Under the pieces are notes generated by a model. That model saw nothing but the letters and a program-made list of their open reading frames with translations. It made no database searches and had not been told where the DNA came from. Source: G965240465 sp965249525 (GTDB taxonomy: Bacteria > SAR324 > JACQKK01). Taken from it: 64,000 bases of DNA. The first letter of the stretch is position 1, and each line of letters starts with the position of its first letter. This document shows, one piece after another, positions 10,157-20,339 of the stretch. Position numbers and translations under genes: made by a program. The stretch covers positions 62,001 to 126,000 of the forward strand of contig OZ252237.1 of NCBI GenBank assembly GCA_965249525.1. Direction: 5' to 3'.

Positions 10157-11299
10157 ATGCCTCCGCCGACTTTCCGCTTTCAATTAACTGCTCAAGAAAA
10201 TCACGCCCGCAGTGGTCAAATACACACCGCTCGCAGTGTGATACAAACTCCTGTTTTCATGCCTGTTGGCACCCATGCCTCGGTAAAAACCCTCTCTTCT
10301 CAAGATTTGCAAACACTGGGTATTAAAATCATTTTGGCTAATGCTTATCACCTAGATTTGCGCCCTGGCGCAAGCACTATCGCTCAATTAGGCGGGTTGC
10401 ACCACTTTATGAAATGGCCTCACACACTGCTCACCGATAGTGGAGGTTTCCAGCGATTCTCCCTTAAATCATTTAGCCAAGTGCAAGAGGAAGGATTGCT
10501 TCTTCAAAGCCCTTGGGATGGCTCTAAAAGGTTGCTTACTCCAGAAGATGTTGTTCATATCCAACTGCAACTAGGAAGCGATGTACTCATGTGCTTGGAT
10601 GACTTGGCGTCTCTATCCACTACTTACCATGATGCTGCAGAAGCTATGGAACGCACCACCCGCTGGGCCAAACGCTGCCTGAATGCCTTTCAAACGAAAA
10701 ACCCATCACAAAACCCCCCATCTGCTGTCCTATTTGGCATCGTTCAAGGTGGCCTTCATGAAAAATTGCGATATCAAAGCGCACAAACTCTGCAACAATG
10801 TAACTTTTCTGGCTACGCTCTGGGAGGACTCAGTATTGGTGAAACACCTGAACAACGCTATGCCATTTCACAGTTTACCACGCCCCTGCTGCCAGCCCAC
10901 AAACCACGCTATGCCATGGGCATTGGTACTCCAGAGGACCTTCTTATGCTCGTTTCACATGGCATAGATATGTTTGACTGCGTCATGCCTACCAGAAATG
11001 CGCGCAACGGCACCCTCTTTACCTCTCAGGGTAAACTTAATATTAAACAGCAACGCTTTCGGCAAGATCCCCAGCCACTAGACGAATACTGCCAGTGCCA
11101 AACTTGTCAACATTATAGCCGTGCTTATCTCCACCATCTCTTCCGCTGTAAGGAAATCTCAGCACTCCGCTTGTTTACCCTCCACAATCTCTATTTTTTT
11201 CAGGATCTCATGCAACAAATCCAAGAAGCCATTTCTCACCAAAAATTCCAAACCTTCCAAAAAAACTTTCTCCATCGCTACCAATCGCAGTCTTTCTAA
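10157..11299 (+). CDS. tgt: Queuine tRNA-ribosyltransferase
   Basis: Tgt exchanges guanine for preQ1 at position 34 of GUN tRNAs. The protein is 380 residues. It shows VFMPVGTHASVK, the catalytic LLTDSGGFQ, the binding loop YALGGLSIGETPEQRY, GIGTPEDLL, the nucleophile motif MFDCVMPTRNARNGTLFT, and the zinc site CQCQTC followed by a histidine in LHNLYF. One oddity is GGFQRFSL where most family members have GGFQVFSL. The ATG follows the upstream gene's stop with no gap, so the two are likely translationally coupled. Confidence 0.95.
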   Translation: MPPPTFRFQLTAQENHARSGQIHTARSVIQTPVFMPVGTHASVKTLSSQDLQTLGIKIILANAYHLDLRPGASTIAQLGGLHHFMKWPHTLLTDSGGFQRFSLKSFSQVQEEGLLLQSPWDGSKRLLTPEDVVHIQLQLGSDVLMCLDDLASLSTTYHDAAEAMERTTRWAKRCLNAFQTKNPSQNPPSAVLFGIVQGGLHEKLRYQSAQTLQQCNFSGYALGGLSIGETPEQRYAISQFTTPLLPAHKPRYAMGIGTPEDLLMLVSHGIDMFDCVMPTRNARNGTLFTSQGKLNIKQQRFRQDPQPLDEYCQCQTCQHYSRAYLHHLFRCKEISALRLFTLHNLYFFQDLMQQIQEAISHQKFQTFQKNFLHRYQSQSF

Positions 11300-11382
11300 G
11301 GCTATTTTGAGCAAAAAAACAACGGTCAAAAGAAAAATCATCCTACTTAACCTTGATGGGGTAATAGATACGGAGCTAGCAA

Positions 11383-13851
11383 GTGGGGAATCAGCAAGTA
11401 ATAGAAGTGGCATTTGATTTACCACTGCAACGAATATTTGATTACCTGTTGGACGATGAGCAACAGGTGGGAGTGGGATGTCGGGTGGTGGTGCCGTTTG
11501 GTTCTCGCCTGAAGACGGGGGTGGTAGTGCGGGTAAAAGAAAAGAGTGCGTTGCCTTTCAGTCGCCTAAAGGGGCTGCATCGGATATTGGATACCAAGGG
11601 GTTGTTGACAGAAGAGTTGGTGGATTTTTGTAGATGGATGGCGAGTTATTATCATTGTGGATGGGGTGAGGCACTGGCAGCAGCATTGCCTGGGGGTTTG
11701 GGTACACGGTTTGGGTTGGAGTATTTGTGGGTAGAACATAGGGAAGGAGGAAAACATGAGAATTGGGAAGGATTGAGTGCAGAGATCATCGGGCGCATAG
11801 AGCGTCGTCTTAAGCGTGGCGAAGGATTTAGCGATGATTGGTGGCGCCGTCAGCGAGTAGGTGAGGATGGAGAACGTTGGTTGCGGCGAATGCTGAAGAC
11901 AGGCGTGATAATGGCCCATCACCGATTGTTAGGGATGGCGAATGGGAAGCGTCAAGAACGATGGATACGATTAACTGATGCCCATCCAATGCAAGGTTTT
12001 AACCCGCGTAGAGAGACAAAACGGGAGCGAATTTTGCAGTTGTTGCAAGAAGAAGGAGAGATACCAATTGGTCGGGTGCGGGTGGTGGTAAACAATCCAA
12101 CAGGTGTATTGCATCAGTTGCAAGAAGAAGGGTTGGTAAAGGTGCGTCTGCGAGAAAAAAAGCAAGAGGGTGAAAACGCGGTAGCAAACATTGAAGGGAT
12201 ACAAGAAGAGCAACAGGTAGCAAGAGAGAATTTTTTATCACTGAATCAAAAGCAATTAGCAGCATTTATACAAATACAGGCAGGCTTGGACAGCGGACAG
12301 CATAAATGCTTTTTGCTGCAAGGGGTTACAGGCAGTGGCAAGACGGAGGTTTATTTACATGCGGTGCGGCATGCATTAAAGCAGGGACGGAGCTGTTTGA
12401 TATTGGCTCCAGAGATTGCTTTAAGTACCAATTTGATTAAGCGATTTCAGCTGCGTTTTGGTCAACAAGTGGTGCTGTTGCATAGTGGTTTAGATGCGCA
12501 GGAACGGATGGAAGGGTGGTTGCGTTTACGAACAGGGAAGGCGCAGGTAGTCATTGGCGCCCGCAGCGCAGTATTTGCACCCTTAGAGCGACTAGGATTG
12601 GTAGTGGTGGATGAGGAACACGATGGTTCCTATAAGCAAGAGGATGCGCCTCGTTATCATGCGCGTGATGCAGCTATTATTCGGGCTCGTCATTATGGGG
12701 CTTTGGTTTTGCTGGGTACTGCTACTCCCAGCATGGAAAGCTGGTGGGCGGTAAAAGAAAATAAACTTAAGCTACTGGAATTGCCTCAACGGGTACGTCA
12801 ACAGCCACTGCCTCAGATGCAGCTGGTGGATTTGCGCCATGCCCCTCGCCAGCCTGGCAGCTTCTACTTCAGCCGCACCCTGAGTGATGCCATTCGCCAT
12901 ACTCTGGCGCAAAAACAACAGGTCATGTTGTTTCTCAACCGTCGTGGATTTGCCTCTATGGTATTGTGCCAGGATTGTCAAACTCCTGTACTCTGTGAAA
13001 ACTGTACCCTTGCTCTTACCTGGCACCAGAGCGAGGCCTTCTTGCTATGTCATCGCTGTGGTTTTAAACGCGCCTTTCCTGCTCATTGTCACAACTGCCG
13101 CTCTGAAAACATTCAAGCTTCAGGCATTGGTATTCAACGCGCAGAAGAAGAAGCTTCCATATTTTTTCCACAAGCACGTATCTTGCGCTTAGATTCTGAT
13201 GCGCTTCGTCGACGCAATGAACTAGAACGATTGCTAAAAGCCATTGCTCAACATCAATGCGATATCGTCATCGGAACCCAAATTCTTGCTAAAGGACACC
13301 ACTTCCCTCAAGTCACCCTCGTTGGCATGCTGCTTGCCGATCTCTCCCTCAATCTTCCAGATTTCCGTGCTTCAGAGCGCACTTTCCAATTGCTCACGCA
13401 AATGGCCGGGCGTGCAGGCAGAGGCACCGTTCCCGGAAAAGCCATTATCCAAACCTATAATCCTCAACACTATAGCCTCCAAACCACACTTCAACATCAA
13501 TTCACACAATTCGCACAACGCGAACTCCAATTTAGACAACAAGCCTTAAGTCCTCCCTTCTTGCATCAGGTTCTTTTATGGATTGATGCCCCCACAGCTC
13601 CTTTAGCGCAACAACTCGCTCAACAAATCGCTACCCGTATTAAAAAACATCTTTCCCAGCACAATCCCACACCCATTCTACTTGGACCAGCACCTGCCCA
13701 TATCCCCAAAGTAAAACGCTTCTTCCGCTTCTTTATCCTCCTCAAACATCCCAGATCCAAGATCCTTCACCAATTGCTTCAATCCCTTCCCCAAAAAATT
13801 CCCCACCAATCCCGTATCACTGTGGATGTAGATCCTTACCAGTTATTTTAA
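11383..13851 (+). CDS. priA: Primosomal protein N', replication-restart helicase
   Basis: PriA is an SF2 3'-5' helicase that recognises stalled forks and reloads the replisome. It is 822 residues from a GTG start. In order: an N-terminal DNA-binding domain (VAFDLPLQRIFDYLL), Walker A GVTGSGKTEVYL (about residue 314), DEEH-type Walker B VVDEEHDGSYKQED, the zinc cysteines CQDCQTPVLCENC and CHRCGFK...CHNC, and helicase motifs LLADLSLNLPDFRASERTF and MAGRAGRG. Composition shifts strongly along the gene: the row starting at 11641 has 24 G and 9 C, while the row starting at 13681 has 7 G and 23 C. Confidence 0.96.
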   Translation: MGNQQVIEVAFDLPLQRIFDYLLDDEQQVGVGCRVVVPFGSRLKTGVVVRVKEKSALPFSRLKGLHRILDTKGLLTEELVDFCRWMASYYHCGWGEALAAALPGGLGTRFGLEYLWVEHREGGKHENWEGLSAEIIGRIERRLKRGEGFSDDWWRRQRVGEDGERWLRRMLKTGVIMAHHRLLGMANGKRQERWIRLTDAHPMQGFNPRRETKRERILQLLQEEGEIPIGRVRVVVNNPTGVLHQLQEEGLVKVRLREKKQEGENAVANIEGIQEEQQVARENFLSLNQKQLAAFIQIQAGLDSGQHKCFLLQGVTGSGKTEVYLHAVRHALKQGRSCLILAPEIALSTNLIKRFQLRFGQQVVLLHSGLDAQERMEGWLRLRTGKAQVVIGARSAVFAPLERLGLVVVDEEHDGSYKQEDAPRYHARDAAIIRARHYGALVLLGTATPSMESWWAVKENKLKLLELPQRVRQQPLPQMQLVDLRHAPRQPGSFYFSRTLSDAIRHTLAQKQQVMLFLNRRGFASMVLCQDCQTPVLCENCTLALTWHQSEAFLLCHRCGFKRAFPAHCHNCRSENIQASGIGIQRAEEEASIFFPQARILRLDSDALRRRNELERLLKAIAQHQCDIVIGTQILAKGHHFPQVTLVGMLLADLSLNLPDFRASERTFQLLTQMAGRAGRGTVPGKAIIQTYNPQHYSLQTTLQHQFTQFAQRELQFRQQALSPPFLHQVLLWIDAPTAPLAQQLAQQIATRIKKHLSQHNPTPILLGPAPAHIPKVKRFFRFFILLKHPRSKILHQLLQSLPQKIPHQSRITVDVDPYQLF

Positions 13852-13937
13852 TAGAAGCCAGTTCAAGGTCTTTTAATCAAATCATACGCAGGTAGCTAGA
13901 GGCTGTTTATACAAGAATTTTTTTGAAAAAGCACCAT

Positions 13938-13958
13938 CAGCCAGAAGCAATTCTGCTG
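13938..13958 (-). terminator. Hairpin after the acetoacetyl-CoA synthetase gene, possible terminator
   Basis: The arms are CAG-CAGAA and TTCTG-CTG with a GCAA loop and one bulged C, in the 134-base gap between the convergent genes priA and the acetoacetyl-CoA synthetase. On the minus strand a run of five T follows about 7 bases after the stem. That spacing is longer than in a classical intrinsic terminator. Confidence 0.35.
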
Positions 13959-13985
13959 ACAAAATGGCTGTGCTAGACCAATGCG

Positions 13986-15944
<1,959 letters not shown>

Positions 15945-16056
15945 GTGCTTCCATGCGAACAAAACCGAACACCAAAGCTTGCTGTATTACTGTGCTAGCA
16001 TTGTTGCGGGATATTTTTGAGCCCTATCATTCTTCTGATACCTGGCAGCAATAAAC

Positions 16057-16614
16057 TTAGCCCGTTTTTTGCAATAGCTTTTCTATTGTTTGTTGCATTT
16101 CCTTGGCGCGTTGGCTGCCACTATGCATCTCTCCCACCTTAGACATCCGAATCCGTCCTTGTTTATCTACCAAGTAGAACGCAGGCCAATAACGGTTCTT
16201 CAAAGCTTTCCAATAGGCGTAGTCATTGTCCATGTAAACTGGCTGGGTAAGTTTGAAGCGCTTCACGGCCCCTTCTACCCGGCTACGTTCTTTTTCAAAG
16301 GGAAACTCAGGCGTATGCACACTCACCACCCGCAATCCCTGTTTGCTATATTTTTCTTTCATCTCGTGGACCCACGGGAAACTGCGAATGCAGTTAATTC
16401 ATACCGAAGTCCAAATTTCAATGAGTACCACTTGACCGCGGAAATCTTGACTTGAAAGTGGCTTTACATTGATCCAACGTGCTGGCTGCTTGTTGGGAAA
16501 ATCTGGCATACGTCCCAAAACTGGCTGCGCTAGGACCTCGGAAACCCCCAGAGGTAACACCATTGACAATCCCCATAACAATCCCACCAAAAATTTACAT
16601 CGAACGCTATGCAT
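16057..16614 (-). CDS. Exported thioredoxin-like protein with in-frame TGA at the active site; candidate selenoprotein
   Basis: The reading frame runs from ATG 16614 to the stop at 16057 with a single in-frame TGA at 16399-16401 (codon 72), giving 185 residues if TGA is read. Residues 1-29 look like a signal peptide ending in VLAQ. The TlpA/DsbE-like core reads VVLIEIWTSV-[TGA]-INCIRSFP, then VVSVHTPEFPFE, and a cis-proline segment NRYWPAFYLVD. Related proteins have W-T-x-x-C-x-x-C, so the TGA sits on the first catalytic cysteine and leaves U-I-N-C. Both halves are intact, with no other stop or frameshift. The expected role is periplasmic thiol-disulfide exchange. The alternative is a pseudogene with one nonsense mutation; the exact position and the downstream hairpins argue against that. 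Selenocysteine genes selA/B/C/D are not in the window. Confidence 0.82.
16362..16395 (-). promoter_or_regulatory. Candidate bacterial SECIS hairpins after the TGA
   Basis: Directly after the TGA on the minus strand there are two perfect hairpins. AACUGC-AUUC-GCAGUU begins 4 nt after the TGA. CGUG-GGUC-CACG follows, with its loop starting 27 nt after the TGA and its stem extended by two more pairs past a C.A mismatch. Bacterial SECIS elements lie in the coding region 16-37 nt after UGA and need a G in the first two loop positions. The GGUC loop fits and resembles the AGGUCU loop of E. coli fdhF. The match is by eye; no covariance search was run. Confidence 0.65.
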
Positions 16615-16770
16615 AATTCACCTAATCCTATCTGTATATCTTTTAACAAAACTTCACCAAAACCAATGATACAAACGTAAGTACATGTATCTGCCTATAA
16701 CATTTGTCTATCATATCTTATCTATGCCCGTTTGACAAAATCTTCCATTATCCATTTTTTCCAACTTACC

Positions 16771-17655
16771 ATGAGATCCACCACATACTCCCCCTCATCA
16801 TACGTCCCTTTCTTAGGAAGAAATGATATTTGTTGGTGCGGCAGTGGTAAAAAATACAAAAAATGTCACCTTCTTTCCGACCAAATCCATCCTACTCCCT
16901 TGCCTAGCGCCCAGCGGATCATCCTCAAAACCCCCCAGCAAATTGCAGCCACCCGCCAAGCCTGTAAGCTTGCTCGCAAGACTCTGGATATGCTGCAATC
17001 CCTGGTACAAGAGGGGGTTACCACCAATCAAATCAACCAGTGGGTACACGAATACACCTTGGCACATGGTGCTAAACCTGCACCTTTGAATTATCGGGGT
17101 TATCCCAAGTCTGTCTGCACCTCTATCAATGAGGTCGTCTGTCATGGCATTCCCAACGATCGTTACCTAAAACCAGGAGATATTCTTAACGTGGACGTCA
17201 CTTCTGTTCTCAATGGTTATTATGGCGATTCCAGTCGCATGTTCCTTATTGAACCTGTTTCAGATGAAGCGCGCCGTCTCTGCAAAACCACCGAACAATG
17301 CCTCCAATTTGCCATTCAACAAGTTAAACCAGGTGTACATCTGGGTGATATCGGGCATGTCATCCAATCTCACGCTGAAAAACAAGGCTATTCTGTGGTT
17401 AGAGACTTCGTGGGACATGGTACTGGTATTGCTTTTCATGAAGCACCCATGGTTCCTCACTTCGGGAAACCGAAAACCGGTATCAAGTTGTTACCCAACA
17501 TGATTTTCACCATTGAACCCATGATTAACGCAGGAAGTTGGCAGGTGGAGATTCTTTCAGATCAATGGACTGCTATCACACGAGACCATTCCCTTTCTGC
17601 TCAATACGAGCACACCGTCCTGGTGACCGGAGATAGCCATGAAGTATTGACTTAA
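16771..17655 (+). CDS. map: Type I methionine aminopeptidase with N-terminal SEC-C zinc motif
   Basis: Map removes N-terminal methionine from nascent proteins. It is 294 residues from ATG 16771; a TTG at 16732 would extend it without adding conserved sequence. Residues 16-33 form a SEC-C motif (GRNDICWCGSGKKYKKCH; C21, C23, C32, H33), a zinc site that in other Map proteins and in SecA contacts ribosomes. The pita-bread domain has all metal ligands: LNVDVTSV, GDSSRMF, the histidine in RDFVGHGTGIAFHEAP, and glutamates in FTIEPMIN and YEHTVLVTG. The gene is an exception to the G-rich start seen elsewhere: its 5' third is C-rich. Confidence 0.94.
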   Translation: MRSTTYSPSSYVPFLGRNDICWCGSGKKYKKCHLLSDQIHPTPLPSAQRIILKTPQQIAATRQACKLARKTLDMLQSLVQEGVTTNQINQWVHEYTLAHGAKPAPLNYRGYPKSVCTSINEVVCHGIPNDRYLKPGDILNVDVTSVLNGYYGDSSRMFLIEPVSDEARRLCKTTEQCLQFAIQQVKPGVHLGDIGHVIQSHAEKQGYSVVRDFVGHGTGIAFHEAPMVPHFGKPKTGIKLLPNMIFTIEPMINAGSWQVEILSDQWTAITRDHSLSAQYEHTVLVTGDSHEVLT

Positions 17656-17746
17656 ATGTTTTAAGGGAAAGCTGTGGGGGCGATATCCTTTGTCCCGCTA
17701 GTGGTTATCAACAAGGGTGAAGTGTCGTATTTTGCAGCAAATTTTG

Positions 17747-18159
17747 CTACCAGTGAAAGTTTTGTTGTTTGAGCCAATCATAGGTAGTGCTACGGATATG
17801 TTTTGCGAGTTGAAGGAATTTTTGTGCTTGTTGTTTGGTCTGCTTGGATGGCACTTGAAAAGGGTTGAGGCCACCTGCGTTTTCTAGGGAAACACAGTGA
17901 GACAAAAGTGTTTGGAAAGTTGGTTGACTGTTACAGAGGTTGGCAAGTTGAGTAAGGCTATGCATGGGTAGTTGGATATGTCCAAGGAGTATGGCAGCAG
18001 CAGCGATGGCATTGAGGGCAGTTTGTAGACTAAGGAAGCTGCTTTCTATGGGGGATTTTCTGAGTTTTTTTTTGCTTGTTGGTAGTCAACAGAGCTTTGC
18101 TGCCAATGTGTTTGAGCACGTTGGAGTGCACGTTCGGAGGGTTGAATGTTTTCACTCAC
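17747..18159 (-). CDS. Small pyrE-coupled protein of unknown function, interrupted by a frame change at an A9 run
   Basis: A GTG start at 18159 overlaps the pyrE TGA by four bases (GTGA). The frame codes for MSENIQPSERALQRAQTHW... up to a run of nine A (18065-18073). It then needs a -1 shift to continue as KLRKSPIESSFLSLQTALNA...LLGHIQLP and end at 17747 with a tail KHIRSTTYDWLKQQNFHW. Joined, the product would be about 137 residues, mainly helical, with no motif I recognise. The frame could be restored by transcriptional slippage or -1 frameshifting on the A run, or the gene may be a fresh pseudogene. I favour a real gene because of the start/stop overlap and the clean continuation. Confidence 0.55.
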
Positions 18160-18851
18160 AGTTGCTCTCGGTATGCCCGCAGCTTTTTCAGGGCGTGTTG
18201 AGGAAAAGAGATTGCTGGGGGGGGTGCCAAGAAAGTTGCTGAGGGTGTTCTAAGGCGTGTATGAAGGTCATCAAGGTTAAGTAGCCAGTGAACAGGAATG
18301 CCTTGTTCTTGTTGAAATTGTTTCAGCAGATCTACGTTATTGCTCTGTTCCATGCGATGAAATCCCACCACTACAGCATGGACTGTGGCTCCAAAATCAG
18401 CTTTCAGCATAGCGATAGCTTCTCGTTTGGCTTGGCCATCGGTCAGAACATCGTCCACCATGACAATGGTGGTATGTTCGGTTGGCCATTGCCCTAACCA
18501 GCGACCGCCTTCACCGTGCATTTTTTCTTCTTTGCGGTTAAACAGCCAACCAACGGAACGTTGTTGGGTATCCAAAGCTGCAGCAGTAGCAACTGCCAAT
18601 GCTATTCCTTTGTAAGCGGGCCCAAACACCACCAGATCTTTGGTGGATGCTAGTGGAAGTTTGGCAATCAGTTGCGCAAAACCTTTGCCCAGTTTCATCA
18701 ATCCATCAGCTGTAGTTAGACGGCCGAAATCTACAAAATAGGAAGACCGGCGATGGCTTTTTAGCTGAAAATCACCAAATCTGAATACTTGATTTTCTAG
18801 CAACAATTCCAGCAGTACTTGCTTTTCTTCATGGCTTAAAGGCGAAGACAT
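18156..18851 (-). CDS. pyrE: Orotate phosphoribosyltransferase
   Basis: PyrE joins orotate to PRPP to make OMP in pyrimidine synthesis. The protein is 231 residues. It shows the N-terminal QVFRFGDFQLKSHRRSSYFVD typical of PyrE, VVFGPAYKGIALA, and the PRPP-binding motif TTIVMVDDVLTDGQAKREA. The ATG at 18851 is preceded in frame by GTG, and GGA lies upstream. The C-terminus overlaps a small downstream gene by four bases. pyrF and other pyr genes are not in the window. Confidence 0.94.
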   Translation of the reverse strand: MSSPLSHEEKQVLLELLLENQVFRFGDFQLKSHRRSSYFVDFGRLTTADGLMKLGKGFAQLIAKLPLASTKDLVVFGPAYKGIALAVATAAALDTQQRSVGWLFNRKEEKMHGEGGRWLGQWPTEHTTIVMVDDVLTDGQAKREAIAMLKADFGATVHAVVVGFHRMEQSNNVDLLKQFQQEQGIPVHWLLNLDDLHTRLRTPSATFLAPPPAISFPQHALKKLRAYREQL

Positions 18852-19171
18852 CACGGAATTCCTTTTTTACATGGTCAATTAGGGGTCATGTTGTTATTAG
18901 ATTACCTATGGTTTGGACTCGTTCTGATTTTGTTTTGTCAATTGGGATGATTGGGTTAATAATAAGGTATAGAGGTTGTTTAATATATAATGAATCACAA
19001 CGCATAGGCAAATTTTTTATTCTGCTAAATATTTTCATTGACTCTTGCTTCTCATTTGTCTTATCTTCACAAAGATGCTGTGTGCCGGCTTGGCAAGTTT
19101 TTAATAGATCTGCATTGATGGCGAGCTTTGTTTAGAAAACTGCTTTTTGATGCCTACAAGGAGAATTTTCT
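18852..19171. other. Divergent AT-rich spacer between pyrE and the 376-residue gene
   Basis: This 320-base stretch has no convincing gene. A 75-codon open frame at 18908-19135 lacks a ribosome site and any recognisable sequence. A weak promoter-like pair, TTGTCA (18935-18940) and TAATAA (18957-18962) with 16-base spacing, points to the plus-strand gene. AAGGAG at 19159-19164 is the ribosome site of that gene. Confidence 0.4.
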
Positions 19172-20302
19172 ATGGCTACTGAATCTACAAGGGAAAATTC
19201 CCCGTTCGTGGTAGAACCGCGTCCTGATGGCAGTATTTATCTGCGTCCGGAAGACTATGTTCCTCGTTATGTGGAATCTAAGCCTCTAATTGAGAATATT
19301 GTTAAATCGCTTCCAAATTTCATACAGGTTGAGAGCGCGATACGCTTAGTGGTGGAAGGTTCCAACATCAACAAGGCTATTACCAACATCAGTGTGCCTT
19401 TTGGGAAAGAAGACGACGACATTTATTACGAATTGGGACGGTTGGTATATGATCAACTATGGGGTTACTATATGTCTGCTGACCCCAAAAGCACCCACCA
19501 CGGTCTTACCCATTTGGTGTATGATGGCAACGAAACCAGCTTGCTACGGCGTGAAACAGAAAAATTTCTTAAAACGCTACCTACTCGCACAGATCTGGCT
19601 GGCCGTCTGGTACAAAACTACCATATGGCTTTTGATACAGCCCCTTTTCAACGTGACAACTATCTGCGCGACACCATCTCTAAAGTACTCACCATGCATT
19701 TTGGAGTGCGTATCTTTACCTATGGCTATGGGGCACTTCGCCACAACATCTTTCTGCCCATTCATGGCGGAAAAAATGCCATTGAACGCATCTACTACAA
19801 CATAGAGCATATTATTCACCAAAACCTGGCTACCTACGACGAACTCCATGACAACTATCTTCCTGTTAGTGAAGAGCTTGTCTATCGGGAATTGGAGAGC
19901 TTGGTGAATCGTTCACGCAAAAAAGTAAACACCCGACGTAAAATAATTGATGGTCTTAAAGCGCGTGCTGTGTTGGTGGATGATCCTGCCAAAGTGCATA
20001 CCTTGCAGCTGGCCGATCTCTATTATGACAAAATCAACCGCATTGATCTTTTGGATGAAGCCAGTACACGTTCTAGAGACCTGTTTGCTACTTCGCTTAT
20101 TCGTTCTGCAGAAATGGTCAATGAATCTCTAGATGTCTCTAAACTGAAACTAGAAGAACAAGTCTATATCCCTAGAAGCACAGTTGTCGGAGAAACACAA
20201 TCTTCCGTCTCAGCATCCAAAAAAGTTGCTCCTCCACCAGAGGAAATGCCTATTGAAGAGGAAGTGGCTCCTGCAATGGCCGGTGTGGAAGACGACCAAT
20301 AA
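19172..20302 (+). CDS. Conserved-looking protein of unknown function, 376 residues
   Basis: I do not recognise this family. The ATG follows AAGGAG at eight bases, a strong site, and the coding texture is good. The protein is soluble, with no signal peptide or membrane segment. It is rich in Tyr and charged residues, with repeated L-x-x-x-Y patterns (for example YYELGRLVYDQLWGYY near residue 90 and HNIFLPIHGGKNAIERIYYN near residue 190). A basic helical stretch (SLVNRSRKKVNTRRK near residue 250) precedes a second helical part. The last 45 residues are an acidic, proline-rich, probably disordered tail (APPPEEMPIEEEVAPAM). lptE follows after 37 bases and may be cotranscribed. No function is proposed. 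Confidence 0.8.
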   Translation: MATESTRENSPFVVEPRPDGSIYLRPEDYVPRYVESKPLIENIVKSLPNFIQVESAIRLVVEGSNINKAITNISVPFGKEDDDIYYELGRLVYDQLWGYYMSADPKSTHHGLTHLVYDGNETSLLRRETEKFLKTLPTRTDLAGRLVQNYHMAFDTAPFQRDNYLRDTISKVLTMHFGVRIFTYGYGALRHNIFLPIHGGKNAIERIYYNIEHIIHQNLATYDELHDNYLPVSEELVYRELESLVNRSRKKVNTRRKIIDGLKARAVLVDDPAKVHTLQLADLYYDKINRIDLLDEASTRSRDLFATSLIRSAEMVNESLDVSKLKLEEQVYIPRSTVVGETQSSVSASKKVAPPPEEMPIEEEVAPAMAGVEDDQ

Positions 20303-20339
20303 CTATCCGGTGCAGATAGCGGCAACAATGTGGGCAATC

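Noticed and set aside
16399..16401. TGA as tryptophan (genetic code 4 or 25)
   Set aside because: Several clear genes end in TGA with overlapping starts (RDD/polA, proC/kinase-like, RHH/nadA), so TGA is a normal stop.
18908..19135. 75-codon plus-strand open frame before the 376-residue gene
   Set aside because: It has no ribosome site and an odd composition, and it lies in an AT-rich promoter region.
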